A stretch of 64,000 bases of DNA from NCBI RefSeq assembly GCF_021729885.1, contig NZ_CP063401.1, forward strand, positions 1,426,001-1,490,000, given 5' to 3'. The notes beneath the pieces were generated by a model. The model was not told the origin of the DNA. It saw nothing but the letters and a program-made list of their open reading frames with translations, and did not search any database. Positions within the stretch are counted from its first letter, which is position 1, and every line of letters begins with the position of its first letter. Shown piece by piece: positions 50,024-59,258 of the stretch. Position numbers and translations under genes: made by a program. This DNA is from Devosia sp. SL43. GTDB taxonomy: Bacteria > Pseudomonadota > Alphaproteobacteria > Rhizobiales > Devosiaceae.

Positions 50024-50808
50024 CAGACCGTCTTCAGCCAGCCGCCATCGACGAAATAGGTGCTGCCGGTGGAATAGCTGGCTTTGTCGGAACACATGAA
50101 GACGAAGAAGTTGGCCAGCTCGGCCGGCGTGGCGAAGCGCTTCATGCCGCCGGCTTCGTCAGCCACGCCCTGCAGGTGGGCCTGCCAGCCGTCTTCGCCT
50201 GCAATCTGCTTGGCGGTCTTGATCCAGTCCGGCGTCAGCACCAGTCCTGGATTGACGGTGTTGACGCGAATATTGTCGCCGACGACCTCGTTTGCGAGGG
50301 TCTTGGAGAACATCATCAGGGCGGCTTTGGTGGTGTTGTAGATCGGCTCGTACCAGAGCGGTTGTACGGCGCAGATGGAAGCATTGTGAAGGATGACGCC
50401 GCCGCCACGTGTCTTCATGCCCGGTACCAGTCCGCGCGCAAGCCGGACGGCCGCCATGACGTGCAGGTCCCAGTAATACTGCCACTTAACGTCGTCGGCT
50501 TCCGCGATGGTCTCGTTGGAGCCGGTGCCGGCATTGTTGATCAGGATGTCGGCAGCGCCGAAGGCCTTCTTGGTCCCGGATATGACCGCATCGCAACCCT
50601 CTGCTGTGGCAACGTCAGCGGCAATTGCGGTTACGATGATGCCAAATTTGTCGGCTATCCGCGCCGCTTCGTCATCGCCGCGCTCCTTGTTACGGCCGAC
50701 CAGCACGAGGTTCGCGCCCTCTGCGGCGAGCCCCTCGGCCACGGCCAGTCCAATACCCACCGTGCCACCGGTGATGACGGCGACCTTGTCGCGTAGGTTC
50801 AAATCCAT
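50023..50808 (-). CDS. Short-chain dehydrogenase/reductase
   Basis: A 261-residue classical SDR. The cofactor motif is TGGTVGIGLAVAEGLA, NNAGTGS follows, and the catalytic set is Ser (HNASICA), Tyr (YEPIYNTTKAA) and Lys. NPGLVLTPDW closes the active site. The C-terminus ends TGSTYFVDGGW, typical of the family. The substrate is not assigned. It is upstream of the DUF429 gene and 139 bp downstream of a sorbitol/xylitol-type dehydrogenase on the same strand. Confidence 0.88.
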   Translation of the reverse strand: MDLNLRDKVAVITGGTVGIGLAVAEGLAAEGANLVLVGRNKERGDDEAARIADKFGIIVTAIAADVATAEGCDAVISGTKKAFGAADILINNAGTGSNETIAEADDVKWQYYWDLHVMAAVRLARGLVPGMKTRGGGVILHNASICAVQPLWYEPIYNTTKAALMMFSKTLANEVVGDNIRVNTVNPGLVLTPDWIKTAKQIAGEDGWQAHLQGVADEAGGMKRFATPAELANFFVFMCSDKASYSTGSTYFVDGGWLKTV

Positions 50809-50819
50809 ACGAGCCTCCC

Positions 50820-50945
50820 TGCCACGCCCTCGTGGTTCGAGGGTCGCTTCGCTCCCGCCTCACCATGAGGACTGTTGGAGCACCGAGTTCAAGTAGCCCT
50901 CGTGGTGCGGGCTCTTCGCGAGCCTCGAACCACCAGGGCGTGGCA
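50820..50945. repeat. Long inverted repeat, family D
   Basis: Arms 50820-50842 and 50923-50945 match over 22 of 23 bp (CCACGCCCT and AGGGCGTGG ends). The interior carries CCTCACCATGAGG. A half copy with the same CTCGAACCACGAGGGCG core occurs at 59236-59255, next to the reverse complement CCTCATGGTGAGG. The right arm ends 3 bp from the dehydrogenase stop. Confidence 0.8.
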
Positions 50946-50947
50946 GC

Positions 50948-51994
50948 CTACCCCGCCACCCTGATCTGCAGCTTAACATCGGTCGGGCGCGCCTCGACCG
51001 CACGATCAAAGGCTGCCTTAGAATCCTCAAATGCAAAGGTCTCCGAGATCAGTGGCTTCAGGTCCACCTTGCCCGACGCAATTAACGCGATGGCGCGGTC
51101 GTATTGGTGGGCGTAGCGGAACACGTTCTCGATCCGCAGTTCCTTGACCGAAGCGCCGGCAATGTCGACCGCGACCGGCTCGACGGGAAGGCCAACCACG
51201 ACGATGCAGCCACCGGGCCGCGGCAATTGCATGATGGTCTTCCAGGCGTGCGGAGAACCAGAGCACTCGAACACCACATCGACGCCCCAGCCATCGGTCA
51301 GGCGGGCGACTTCGTCGACGATACTGTTGTCGCGAATATTGACCGGGATAATGCCCTGGTATTGTGCGGCGATGTCGAGCTTGGGCTGCGCCAGATCAGC
51401 GACGACCACCCGCGCACAACCACCCGCCAGCGCCGCCAGCGCGACCATGGTGCCTATGGGGCCAGCGCCGAGCACCAAAGCCGTGTCACCGGGTGTGATC
51501 CTGGCCTTGGTGGCCGCCTGCATGCCGACCGCGAAGGGTTCCACCATCGCACCCTCGGCAAAGCTCACGTGATCGGGCAGCTTGAACGTATAGTTGGCTG
51601 GATGGACCACTTCTGGCGTCAGCACGCCATGAACAGGAGGCGTGGCCCAGAAGGCTACGGCTGGATCGACATTGTACATGCCCAACCGGCTGGCGCGGGA
51701 ATTGGGGTCGGGAATACCCGGCTCCATGCAGACACGGTCGCCGACTTTGAGATGCGTCACGCCGGCGCCGACTTCGGTGACCGTACCGGCAGCCTCGTGG
51801 CCGAGCACCATGGGCGCATTGACCACGAACGGGCCGATCTTGCCGTGGGTGTAGTAGTGGACGTCCGACCCACAGACACCCACCGTGTGGATGGCGATCT
51901 TGACCATGCCCGGGCCAACCTCAAGCGGCAGATCGATGTCGCGCAAAGCCAGCTCGTGCTGACGTTCGAGGACGAGGGCGCGGACTTTGGTCAT
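50948..51994 (-). CDS. Zinc-dependent medium-chain dehydrogenase (sorbitol/xylitol dehydrogenase-like)
   Basis: A 348-residue MDR enzyme. Zinc and substrate residues are in [16 protein letters not shown] and [12 protein letters not shown], the cofactor motif is [16 protein letters not shown], and the HANEV-like region is replaced by a proline-rich loop. The closest recognisable group is NAD-dependent polyol dehydrogenase (xylitol, sorbitol). The ATG at 51994 has AGGA upstream. A family D repeat lies downstream of its stop. Confidence 0.85.
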   Translation of the reverse strand: MTKVRALVLERQHELALRDIDLPLEVGPGMVKIAIHTVGVCGSDVHYYTHGKIGPFVVNAPMVLGHEAAGTVTEVGAGVTHLKVGDRVCMEPGIPDPNSRASRLGMYNVDPAVAFWATPPVHGVLTPEVVHPANYTFKLPDHVSFAEGAMVEPFAVGMQAATKARITPGDTALVLGAGPIGTMVALAALAGGCARVVVADLAQPKLDIAAQYQGIIPVNIRDNSIVDEVARLTDGWGVDVVFECSGSPHAWKTIMQLPRPGGCIVVVGLPVEPVAVDIAGASVKELRIENVFRYAHQYDRAIALIASGKVDLKPLISETFAFEDSKAAFDRAVEARPTDVKLQIRVAG

Positions 51995-52222
51995 GACGAG
52001 TTCCTGGACGCTGGGGTGTCGGGCATTTGCCCAACGCATGAGCCATTTCTAACTCAGACAGTCGCTGCCGCGAAGACGCCAATCTGAATTTCGGTCCAGC
52101 CGCCGCAGTTGTGATTTCCGCCGGGTTTTGCCCATTTCCGGTATGGATTCGGCTTGCGCGGTAACCAGTCCGCAATTCTGCATAGGCTAAGCTTGAAATC
52201 CTTACGCACTGACCCGGTTGTG

Positions 52223-54442
52223 ATGCAGCCCAAGACTCTCGAACGCTGGCAGTTCTCCGCTTCTGTGTTGCTGCCCGTCATCCTGGCGCTGGTCATCACT
52301 GCAGCGGCCGTGCTCGGCTTCGTCTTCTGGTCAACTGCCAATATCGACCAGCGGGCGCTCGAGCGGCAGAGCTCAATGGTCGCGCAGGTCATCGAGGCGC
52401 GTCGCGCGCAGGTGCAGCACGATCTCGAAAGCGTCGCCATCTGGGACGACGCCGTGGTCAATGCCAAGTTGTATTTCAACTTCGACTGGGTGGACAGCAA
52501 CCTGGGCGCCTGGATGTACGAATTCTTCGGCCACAACCGCTCGGTCATTATCGGCGCCGATGGAACGCCGATCTACGCCATGGAAGGCGGCGCCGCTGCC
52601 GCCTCGGAAGACCTGGCGGATATGGCCGCATCCGTTCGGCCCATAGTCGAGCGCGTCCGCGCCATAAGGCCGGCAGAGGTCGCGGCGGGCGAGGTTCCGC
52701 CACCCGCGGCGGCCTCAGACTTCATGCTGCTGGACGGCAGGCCAGCCATTGTGAGCGCCATGGCCATCGTCACCGATAGTGGCGAGCTGATGCAGTCGCC
52801 TGGGAGCGAGGCCATTATGGTCGGCGTGCTCTTTCTGGACGAGGCCGCTGCCGAGCGGCTCAACAGAGAATACCTGTTCGAAGCAGGGCGGTTTGTGCTT
52901 ACCGAAAGCCGCGACCCCGCCCGCGCCGTCTACCCAATTCTCAGCTCGACTGGTCGGTTCATCGCCTTTTTCGAATGGGACCGCGACAGACCCGGCCTCC
53001 TGATGCTGCGGCAAACCGGTCCGGCGCTGGTCGCCGCCTTCATCGTCGCCGCCATCCTGGTATTCCTGCTGCTGCGCCAGCTGCGGCGCTCGTCATCGGA
53101 GCTGGAAAACGGCCGTCGCCTTGCCGAACACCAAGCCGCGCACGACAAGCTGACCGGCCTACCCAACCGCGTGAGCTTCGACACCCATCTGGCCGACACC
53201 CTGACGAACGGAAAATTCGCTGGCGCCCATATAGCCCTGCTGATGCTCGATCTCGACCGCTTCAAGCAGGTCAATGACACCCTCGGCCACCAGGCGGGCG
53301 ACGATCTGATCCGCGCCGTGGGGGACCGCATTCGCGCCGTAGTGGGCCACGACATGATGATCGCCCGCCTGGGCGGCGATGAGTTCGGCATTCTCGCCGT
53401 CGGGCAGCACGGGCCAGTCGACGTGGTGAGCATTTCGACGCGCATTATCGATTCGATCGGTCAGTCGTTCACCCTCAACCACTTCAAGGCCCATGTCGGG
53501 GCCAGCATAGGCATCGTACTGGCCGAAGGCGGCAGTGCCGAGCCGCGCGAGCTGGTGCGAAAGGCCGATATTGCGCTTTACGAAGCCAAGGCGGGCGGTC
53601 GCAATCGCGCCGTGGTCTATGAGGAGCACATGAACGAGCTGCTGCAGCTGCAGCACACGATCGAAGGGGAGCTGCGTGAGGCCCTGCGCCGCGATGACCA
53701 ACTCTCAGTGGTGTTCCAGCCGCTGGTGGACCAGCACAGCCGCAAGGTCATCGGCGCCGAGGCGCTAGCGCGCTGGCATCATCCGAAGTACGGACAAATC
53801 TCACCGGCCCGCTTCATCCCGATCGCCGAGAATACCGGCCTCATCGAAGCCCTCGGCGACTTTGTCTTGCGCCGGGCCTGCGAACTGGGCGCTACTGCAC
53901 CGGGTCGCACCATCGCGGTGAACATCTCGCCGACGCAGTTGCGCAATCCGCGCTTCTCGCACCAGGTTTTCGACATCCTGCGCGAGACCGGCATGCGCCC
54001 GCTCGACCTGGAACTCGAAATCACCGAATCCATCCTGCTCGACGACGAGCATATATCGAGCCAGAACCTGCGGACCTTCCGTACGGCGGGCGTGCATATC
54101 GCGCTCGACGATTTCGGTACGGGCTATTCGTCGCTGAGCTACCTCAAGCGCTATCCGGTCGATCGCATCAAGATCGACCGCTCCTTCGTCAGCCAACTGG
54201 CAGAGGGGCATGTCTCGGTCGCCATTACCCAGGCCATCGTCACGCTGGCGCACGCCATGGACATCGAGGTAACCGCCGAGGGCGTCGAGACTGAAGGCCA
54301 GGCCGCCATCCTGGGCAAGCTCGGCTGCAATACGCTTCAGGGCTTCCTGTTCTCCGGCGGCGTCGTACCGGGGCGTATCGCAGAGATATTTGCCGACCCC
54401 GCCAACGCCGTCACACGCCGCCGCCGCAAATCGGCAGCGTGA
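52223..54442 (+). CDS. Bifunctional diguanylate cyclase/phosphodiesterase with CHASE4-type sensor
   Basis: A 739-residue membrane signalling protein for cyclic di-GMP. Helices at about 15-36 and 266-285 flank a periplasmic sensor of CHASE4 type (VAIWDDAVVNAKLYFNFDWV is characteristic). The GGDEF motif is intact (GGDEF at 384-388), but no RxxD inhibitory site is seen just before it. The EAL domain is also intact (GAEALARW, about 512-519; DDFGTGYSSL loop), so both making and breaking of c-di-GMP are possible. The ATG at 52223 is preferred to an upstream start at 52154. Confidence 0.88.
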   Translation: MQPKTLERWQFSASVLLPVILALVITAAAVLGFVFWSTANIDQRALERQSSMVAQVIEARRAQVQHDLESVAIWDDAVVNAKLYFNFDWVDSNLGAWMYEFFGHNRSVIIGADGTPIYAMEGGAAAASEDLADMAASVRPIVERVRAIRPAEVAAGEVPPPAAASDFMLLDGRPAIVSAMAIVTDSGELMQSPGSEAIMVGVLFLDEAAAERLNREYLFEAGRFVLTESRDPARAVYPILSSTGRFIAFFEWDRDRPGLLMLRQTGPALVAAFIVAAILVFLLLRQLRRSSSELENGRRLAEHQAAHDKLTGLPNRVSFDTHLADTLTNGKFAGAHIALLMLDLDRFKQVNDTLGHQAGDDLIRAVGDRIRAVVGHDMMIARLGGDEFGILAVGQHGPVDVVSISTRIIDSIGQSFTLNHFKAHVGASIGIVLAEGGSAEPRELVRKADIALYEAKAGGRNRAVVYEEHMNELLQLQHTIEGELREALRRDDQLSVVFQPLVDQHSRKVIGAEALARWHHPKYGQISPARFIPIAENTGLIEALGDFVLRRACELGATAPGRTIAVNISPTQLRNPRFSHQVFDILRETGMRPLDLELEITESILLDDEHISSQNLRTFRTAGVHIALDDFGTGYSSLSYLKRYPVDRIKIDRSFVSQLAEGHVSVAITQAIVTLAHAMDIEVTAEGVETEGQAAILGKLGCNTLQGFLFSGGVVPGRIAEIFADPANAVTRRRRKSAA

Positions 54443-54453
54443 GCGGCTGAGTT

Positions 54454-55449
54454 TCAACCGACCGCAGCCAGCACGGCGCCCAGCCGCTTCTCCCGGGTCA
54501 ATAGGCCCGCCCGCCCCTTTCCGGCAGCATCCCACATCGCCTTGAGCTTGCCGTCGTCGAACAGCTTGAACAGGCATGGCGCGATATAGGACTTGCGCGA
54601 GATGGCCGGCGTGTTGCGCAGCACATCGGCGACCTCGCGCGCTACCTGCATCATCTGCCTGCGACGCGCGGTAGGCGATGCGCCGACCTCCATCTGGGCC
54701 AGGGCCTCGCCCGCCATTGCGCTGGCATGGAGCGTGCGGAAGTCCTTGGCCGAAATCTCGACACCGCTCAATTCGCGTAGATACTCATTGATCGACTCGG
54801 TCTTGATCGGCCTGACCTTGCCGGTTTCGTCGCGCCAGACCAACAGTCGCTTGCCTGGGAGCGTCTTTATGCGGGTGACTGCATCGGCGAGCCGGGCATC
54901 CATCAGGCAATATTCCGCGCGTTTGCCGCCCTTGGCGTCGAACGCCATACAGACCTCATCGCCGTCGACCCGCACATCACGCGCATAGAGCGTCCCGGCA
55001 CCGCGGGTGCCGCTGGTTTCGAGGTATTTTTCGCGGCCAACGCGCATCGCTGTCTTGTCGATCAGCGTCACAGCAATGGCTAGGGCTAGATCGCGCGTGC
55101 CCGTCTCGGCATCGAGTGCCGCTGCAACCTTCCCGCGCAGCTTCGGCAGAACGGACGTGAGCACGGCAAGTCGCTGCTGCTTCTTGCCGTCGCGACGCAG
55201 CTCCCATTCTGGATGGTAGATATACTGATCGCGTCCCGCCTCATCGACGCCAAGCACCTGGATATGGGCTTTGGGATTTGGCGCAATGCGCACCTGCTGC
55301 CAGGCCGGCGGAATGCCCAACGCCTTGATGCGCGCCTTGTCAGGCGCGTCGCACACAACTGCACCGCGGGCATCGACATAGCAAAACCCCTTGCCGCGCC
55401 GCTGGCGCAGCACGGTCAGGTCCTCACGCCCCACCTTGACCAGCCGCAT
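54454..55449 (-). CDS. DNA topoisomerase IB (poxvirus-type)
   Basis: A 331-residue bacterial topoisomerase IB, which relaxes supercoils by a 3' phosphotyrosine. The N-terminal beta part has YVDARGAVVCD and GIPPAWQQVRIAPNPKAHIQ; the catalytic core has RVGREKYLETSGTRGAGTL, KTLPGKRLLVWRDETG, KDFRTLHASAMAGEALA and the active tyrosine in ISRKSYIAPCLF. The ATG at 55449 is the true start; the frame stays open upstream for about 680 codons, but that part is antisense to other genes and has no domains. Confidence 0.93.
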   Translation of the reverse strand: MRLVKVGREDLTVLRQRRGKGFCYVDARGAVVCDAPDKARIKALGIPPAWQQVRIAPNPKAHIQVLGVDEAGRDQYIYHPEWELRRDGKKQQRLAVLTSVLPKLRGKVAAALDAETGTRDLALAIAVTLIDKTAMRVGREKYLETSGTRGAGTLYARDVRVDGDEVCMAFDAKGGKRAEYCLMDARLADAVTRIKTLPGKRLLVWRDETGKVRPIKTESINEYLRELSGVEISAKDFRTLHASAMAGEALAQMEVGASPTARRRQMMQVAREVADVLRNTPAISRKSYIAPCLFKLFDDGKLKAMWDAAGKGRAGLLTREKRLGAVLAAVG

Positions 55450-55454
55450 GGGTG

Positions 55455-55613
55455 TCAGGTCGGGTTCGACTGGGTGAGGGTATAGATCAGATAGATGATC
55501 GCGAAGGCGACCACTATGCCGATCAGCGAGGTCACCAGCACGCGGGCATTCATCTTGCGCGGATTGGCCTGACGGACATCGGTCGCGCTTTTCTTCGGAT
55601 CGTAGGTTTCCAT
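55455..55613 (-). CDS. Small single-pass membrane protein
   Basis: A 52-residue protein with a charged N-terminus (METYDPKKSATDVRQANPRK) and one transmembrane helix near the C-terminus (VLVTSLIGIVVAFAIIYLIY). AAGGAG precedes the ATG at 55613. It ends 5 bp before the topoisomerase start on the same strand. It resembles tiny membrane proteins common next to stress genes in rhizobia; no function is known. Confidence 0.65.
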   Translation of the reverse strand: METYDPKKSATDVRQANPRKMNARVLVTSLIGIVVAFAIIYLIYTLTQSNPT

Positions 55614-55731
55614 GACGCTCTCCTTGGTTGTGGTGCCAACGTGCGCCAAGCCGTCGCGGTTCCGCAGCGCCCCTTGACGCGGCGCAGCGGCAAGCCGACC
55701 TTTGGCCATGACCAAATCCCGAGACCACCTG

Positions 55732-57438
55732 ATGACCGCCCAAACCCTCACCCGCATGATCATGGCCGGCCAGGGAAAGGTGCCTGCCGACCTCGTGATC
55801 AAGAATGTGCGACTGCTCGATGTGATCACGGGCGCGGTGACGGAAACCGACATTGCCATCGTCGGCGACCGCATCGTCGGCACGCATGCGCGCTACGAGG
55901 GAGAGACGGTCATCGACGGCGCAGGACGCTTTGCCGTTCCGGGCTTCATCGATACGCACCTGCATATCGAATCCTCGCTGGTCACCCCGTTCGAATTCGA
56001 CCGTTGCGTGCTGCCGCATGGCGTCACGACCGTCATCTGCGATCCACACGAGATCGCCAATGTGCTCGGCGCCGAGGGCATCCGCTATTTCCTCGACTGC
56101 GCCGAGCAGACGGTGATGGATATCAGGGTGAACCTCTCGTCCTGTGTACCCGCCACGGCGTTCGAGACCTCGGGCGCGGCGCTGGAGATTGGTGATCTCG
56201 AGCCGTTCCGATCCCACCCCAAGGTCATCGGCCTGGCCGAAATGATGAACTTTCCGGGCGTGCTCAATGGCGACCCGGGCATTATCGCCAAGCTGGTGGC
56301 GTTTCAGGATGGTCATATCGACGGTCACGCGCCATTGGTGCTGGGCAATGCGCTCAACGGCTATCTCGCCGCCGGCATTCGCACCGATCACGAGGCCACC
56401 AGCGCCGCCGAGGCGCGCGAGAAGCTGGCCAAGGGTATGGCGATCCTCATCCGCGAAGGGTCCGTGTCGAAGGATCTCAACGCCCTCGCCGAGGTGCTGG
56501 ACGAGAACTCGTCGAGCTTTGTCGCGCTCTGCACCGACGATCGCAACCCGCTCGACATCGCCGAGGAGGGTCATCTCGACAGTTCGATCCGCCGTCTGAT
56601 CGCCATGGGCCGTCCGCTGCACCACGTGTACCGGGCCGCCAGCCATTCGGCCGCCCGTATCTTCGGGCTGAGGGATCGTGGGCTCGTGGCCCCGGGCTGG
56701 CGCGCCGATATCGCGCTGCTCGATAGCCTCGAGGATTGCCGCGTTTCCGATGTCGTGACCGGTGGTCGCCTGATGGTGCCGGAGCTGTTCGCAGCGCGGC
56801 AGCCGGTGGAGCCGGTCGGCCTGACCTCGATGAAGGCAAAGCCGGTCACTGCGGACGACTTCATCGTCCCCGTGCGGGCTGATCGCAACCAGACGCCAGT
56901 GATCGGGGTCAAACCCGGGCTGATCCTGACGTTTCGGGAGTCGGCGACCCTCGCCACCAGCGACAAGGGCACCCTGCCCGATCTCAATGCCGACGTGCTC
57001 AAGGTCACCGTCATCGAGAGGCATGGTCGAAACGGCAATATTGGGCGCGGTTTCGTCAAGGGTTTTGGTCTCAAGCGCGGCGCCATCGCCTCTTCGGTCG
57101 GACATGACAGCCACAACATCACCGTGATCGGCGCGACCGACGAGGACATGGCCGTGGCGGTGAACCGCTTGATCGAGTTGCAGGGCGGCTTCGTCGTGTC
57201 CGAGGGCGGCAAGGTGACCGCCGAGCTGGCGCTGCCGATTGCCGGACTGATGAGCGACAAGCCGTTCGAAGAGGTGACCCACGACCTCCATGCGCTGCGC
57301 GAGGCCGCCTATGCGCTCGACTGCGTACTGCCGGAGCCATTCCTGCAGGTGGCTTTCCTGGCGCTGCCTGTGATCCCGCATCTCAAGATGACGGATCGCG
57401 GGCTGTTCGACGTCGACAAGTTTGGATTTGTGGATTGA
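55732..57438 (+). CDS. ade: Adenine deaminase
   Basis: A 568-residue amidohydrolase that converts adenine to hypoxanthine and ammonia. The first metal motif is [16 protein letters not shown], typical of bacterial Ade; [19 protein letters not shown] and [13 protein letters not shown] follow, and [11 protein letters not shown] carries the later metal aspartate. The C-terminal domain includes [18 protein letters not shown]. The ATG at 55732 matches the family start; ATG at 55708 is an alternative. With guaD and puuD downstream it forms a purine-degradation set. The hydrolase gene begins at its stop. Confidence 0.93.
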   Translation: MTAQTLTRMIMAGQGKVPADLVIKNVRLLDVITGAVTETDIAIVGDRIVGTHARYEGETVIDGAGRFAVPGFIDTHLHIESSLVTPFEFDRCVLPHGVTTVICDPHEIANVLGAEGIRYFLDCAEQTVMDIRVNLSSCVPATAFETSGAALEIGDLEPFRSHPKVIGLAEMMNFPGVLNGDPGIIAKLVAFQDGHIDGHAPLVLGNALNGYLAAGIRTDHEATSAAEAREKLAKGMAILIREGSVSKDLNALAEVLDENSSSFVALCTDDRNPLDIAEEGHLDSSIRRLIAMGRPLHHVYRAASHSAARIFGLRDRGLVAPGWRADIALLDSLEDCRVSDVVTGGRLMVPELFAARQPVEPVGLTSMKAKPVTADDFIVPVRADRNQTPVIGVKPGLILTFRESATLATSDKGTLPDLNADVLKVTVIERHGRNGNIGRGFVKGFGLKRGAIASSVGHDSHNITVIGATDEDMAVAVNRLIELQGGFVVSEGGKVTAELALPIAGLMSDKPFEEVTHDLHALREAAYALDCVLPEPFLQVAFLALPVIPHLKMTDRGLFDVDKFGFVD

Positions 57439-59069
57439 TCCCGGTGAGCCTGCGTACAATGATCCTGAGCTGGTTGGACAAGCTCCCGCCAAGGCTCAAC
57501 CGCGTCACCAAGCACCGCAACATCCCGCTTGAAATGGCTGATGGCGTGGTGCTGATGACCGACCATTTCGAGCCCCGCAGCAAGGGCCCGCACCCGACCA
57601 TCCTGATGCGCCTGCCCTATGGCCGCTCGGGCTTTGCTGGCGTCGCCGGTGCTTATGCGGAACGTGGCTTCAACGTTGTTCTGCAGGCGTGCCGGGGTAC
57701 CGAGAAGTCCGGTGGTGAGTTCGATCCATTGGTCAATGAGCGAGCCGATGGCCTGGCCACGCTCGACTGGATCAAGGCGCAGCCCTGGTTCGATGGCCGG
57801 TTGGGACTCTCCGGCCCCAGCTATCTGGGCTATGCGCAATGGGCGATTTCCGACGCCCTGCCCGAAATTTCGGCCATGGCCACCAAGGTGACGACGGCCG
57901 ACTTCCGTTCGGTGGTGTTTCCCTCCGGCGCCTTCCATCTTGGTCTGTGGCTAAGCTGGCTGCAGGTGGTCGACGGCCTTCGTGAGCGACCGCTCAAGAT
58001 GGTCGGCACCATGTTTTCCGGCGGTATCGAGCGAACGACGGCCAAGGCATCGATGGTGCTGCCGCTGGTCGAGGCTGATGTGGCTGCGGTGGGCCGACCG
58101 ATCCCGTTCTGGCGCCACTGGTTCAAGGAATCCATCGGCAATGACGCATTCTGGGACGCGATCGACCATCGCCATCGCCTGAGCGCGACGACGCCGCCGG
58201 TGCATTTCATGTCGGGCTGGTACGACTTCATGGTCGACCAGCTGCTGAGCGACTATCAGCGTCTGGTGGCCCTGGGCCATCAGCCCTATCTCACGGTCGG
58301 CACCTGGACCCACATCGCGGAGGAGCTGCAGCGTGACAACCTGCGCGAGACGCTGATCTGGATGCGCGCCAAACTGATGGGCGACGCGACCGGGCTGCGC
58401 GACAAGCCGGTGCGTATCCACATCTCGGGGCTTAACGAGTGGCTGGAATTCGACAGCTTTCCACCCGGGCCTGCCACACCGAAAAACTTATTGATTGGCG
58501 CCAATGGCAGTCTGTCCAGCACTGTGCCCACCGATTCTGGTCGCGACGGCTATCGCTACGACCCGGCGGACCCGACGCCTAATGTCGGCGGCGCGATATT
58601 CGCCTTTACAGGCGCCGGCCCGGTCGACAATGCCAGCCGCGAGAGCCGGTCGGATGTGCTGTGCTTCACGTCCGAACCACTCAGCGACGCCTTGACCATC
58701 ATCGGTCAGACGCAGGTAGCGCTGCGAGCCAAGGCGGCCCGTCCTCATGTCGATTTCTTTCTAAGGCTTTGCGATGTTGGACCAGATGGGATTTCGATCA
58801 ACATCTGCGACGGATTGATCCGCGTAACGCCGGAAACGCCGGCCGAGCCGGATGGCAGCTGGAGATTGGCGTTCACACTGCACGCGACGGCGCATCGGTT
58901 CCTGGCTGGACATCGGCTGCGGCTGCAGGTGTCATCGGGCGCGCATCCGCGCTATGCCCGCAATCTGGGCACCGACGAGCCCGTGGGTGAGGCGACGACA
59001 CTGGTAGCCAATGACGTGGAGATATTCCACGAGGGCACAGGGATCACGCTGGCGAGCTACGAGATTTAG
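57435..59069 (+). CDS. CocE/NonD family hydrolase (S15 peptidase-like esterase)
   Basis: A 544-residue alpha/beta hydrolase. The oxyanion and early strand region is [32 protein letters not shown] and the nucleophile motif [10 protein letters not shown] (catalytic Ser) follow. The C-terminal jelly-roll domain ends [22 protein letters not shown], diagnostic for the cocaine esterase/X-Pro dipeptidyl peptidase fold. Possible starts are TTG 57435 (overlapping the ade stop), GTG 57444 and ATG 57459. The substrate, an ester or acylated peptide, is unknown. Confidence 0.85.
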   Translation: MIPVSLRTMILSWLDKLPPRLNRVTKHRNIPLEMADGVVLMTDHFEPRSKGPHPTILMRLPYGRSGFAGVAGAYAERGFNVVLQACRGTEKSGGEFDPLVNERADGLATLDWIKAQPWFDGRLGLSGPSYLGYAQWAISDALPEISAMATKVTTADFRSVVFPSGAFHLGLWLSWLQVVDGLRERPLKMVGTMFSGGIERTTAKASMVLPLVEADVAAVGRPIPFWRHWFKESIGNDAFWDAIDHRHRLSATTPPVHFMSGWYDFMVDQLLSDYQRLVALGHQPYLTVGTWTHIAEELQRDNLRETLIWMRAKLMGDATGLRDKPVRIHISGLNEWLEFDSFPPGPATPKNLLIGANGSLSSTVPTDSGRDGYRYDPADPTPNVGGAIFAFTGAGPVDNASRESRSDVLCFTSEPLSDALTIIGQTQVALRAKAARPHVDFFLRLCDVGPDGISINICDGLIRVTPETPAEPDGSWRLAFTLHATAHRFLAGHRLRLQVSSGAHPRYARNLGTDEPVGEATTLVANDVEIFHEGTGITLASYEI

Positions 59070-59085
59070 CCGCCCACCGCGCTTT

Positions 59086-59191
59086 CCCACCTACAATCGC
59101 CTCCCGCGGACTTGATCCGCGGGTCTCTGGTCGCTTGTGCCGTGTTTAGAGTGGCCCGCGGATCAAGTCCGCGGGAAGCGACTGTGATGGG
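59086..59191. repeat. Long inverted repeat, family B copy 2
   Basis: Core arms 59103-59123 and 59155-59175 are perfect 21-bp reverse complements, the same sequence as at 40757-40825 extended by one C or G. The outer flanks match less well. It lies between the ends of the convergent hydrolase and glcB genes. Confidence 0.85.
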
Positions 59192-59207
59192 GCAACCTAT
59201 GGCCACA

Positions 59208-59255
59208 CCTCATGGTGAGGTGCGCTCCTTCAGCGCCTCGAACCACGAGGGCGTG
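59208..59255. repeat. Half copy of repeat family D
   Basis: CCTCATGGTGAGG (59209-59221 region) and CCTCGAACCACGAGGGCGTG (59236-59255) match parts of the element at 50820-50945 in rearranged order. The sequence ends 4 bp from the glcB stop, so it is the first thing transcribed past that gene. Confidence 0.65.
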
Positions 59256-59258
59256 CGC

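Noticed and set aside
50831..50842. tRNA-like T-arm sequence GTGGTTCGAGG
   Set aside because: It belongs to repeat family D; no acceptor stem or anticodon arm can be built around it.
54454..57492. A 1012-codon open frame on the minus strand ending with topoisomerase IB
   Set aside because: Only the last 331 codons carry topoisomerase domains. The upstream part is antisense to adenine deaminase, low in recognisable domains, and explained by high GC.
25694..59255. CRISPR array
   Set aside because: The repeats are single inverted pairs scattered over 34 kb, not evenly spaced direct repeats with spacers, and there are no cas genes.
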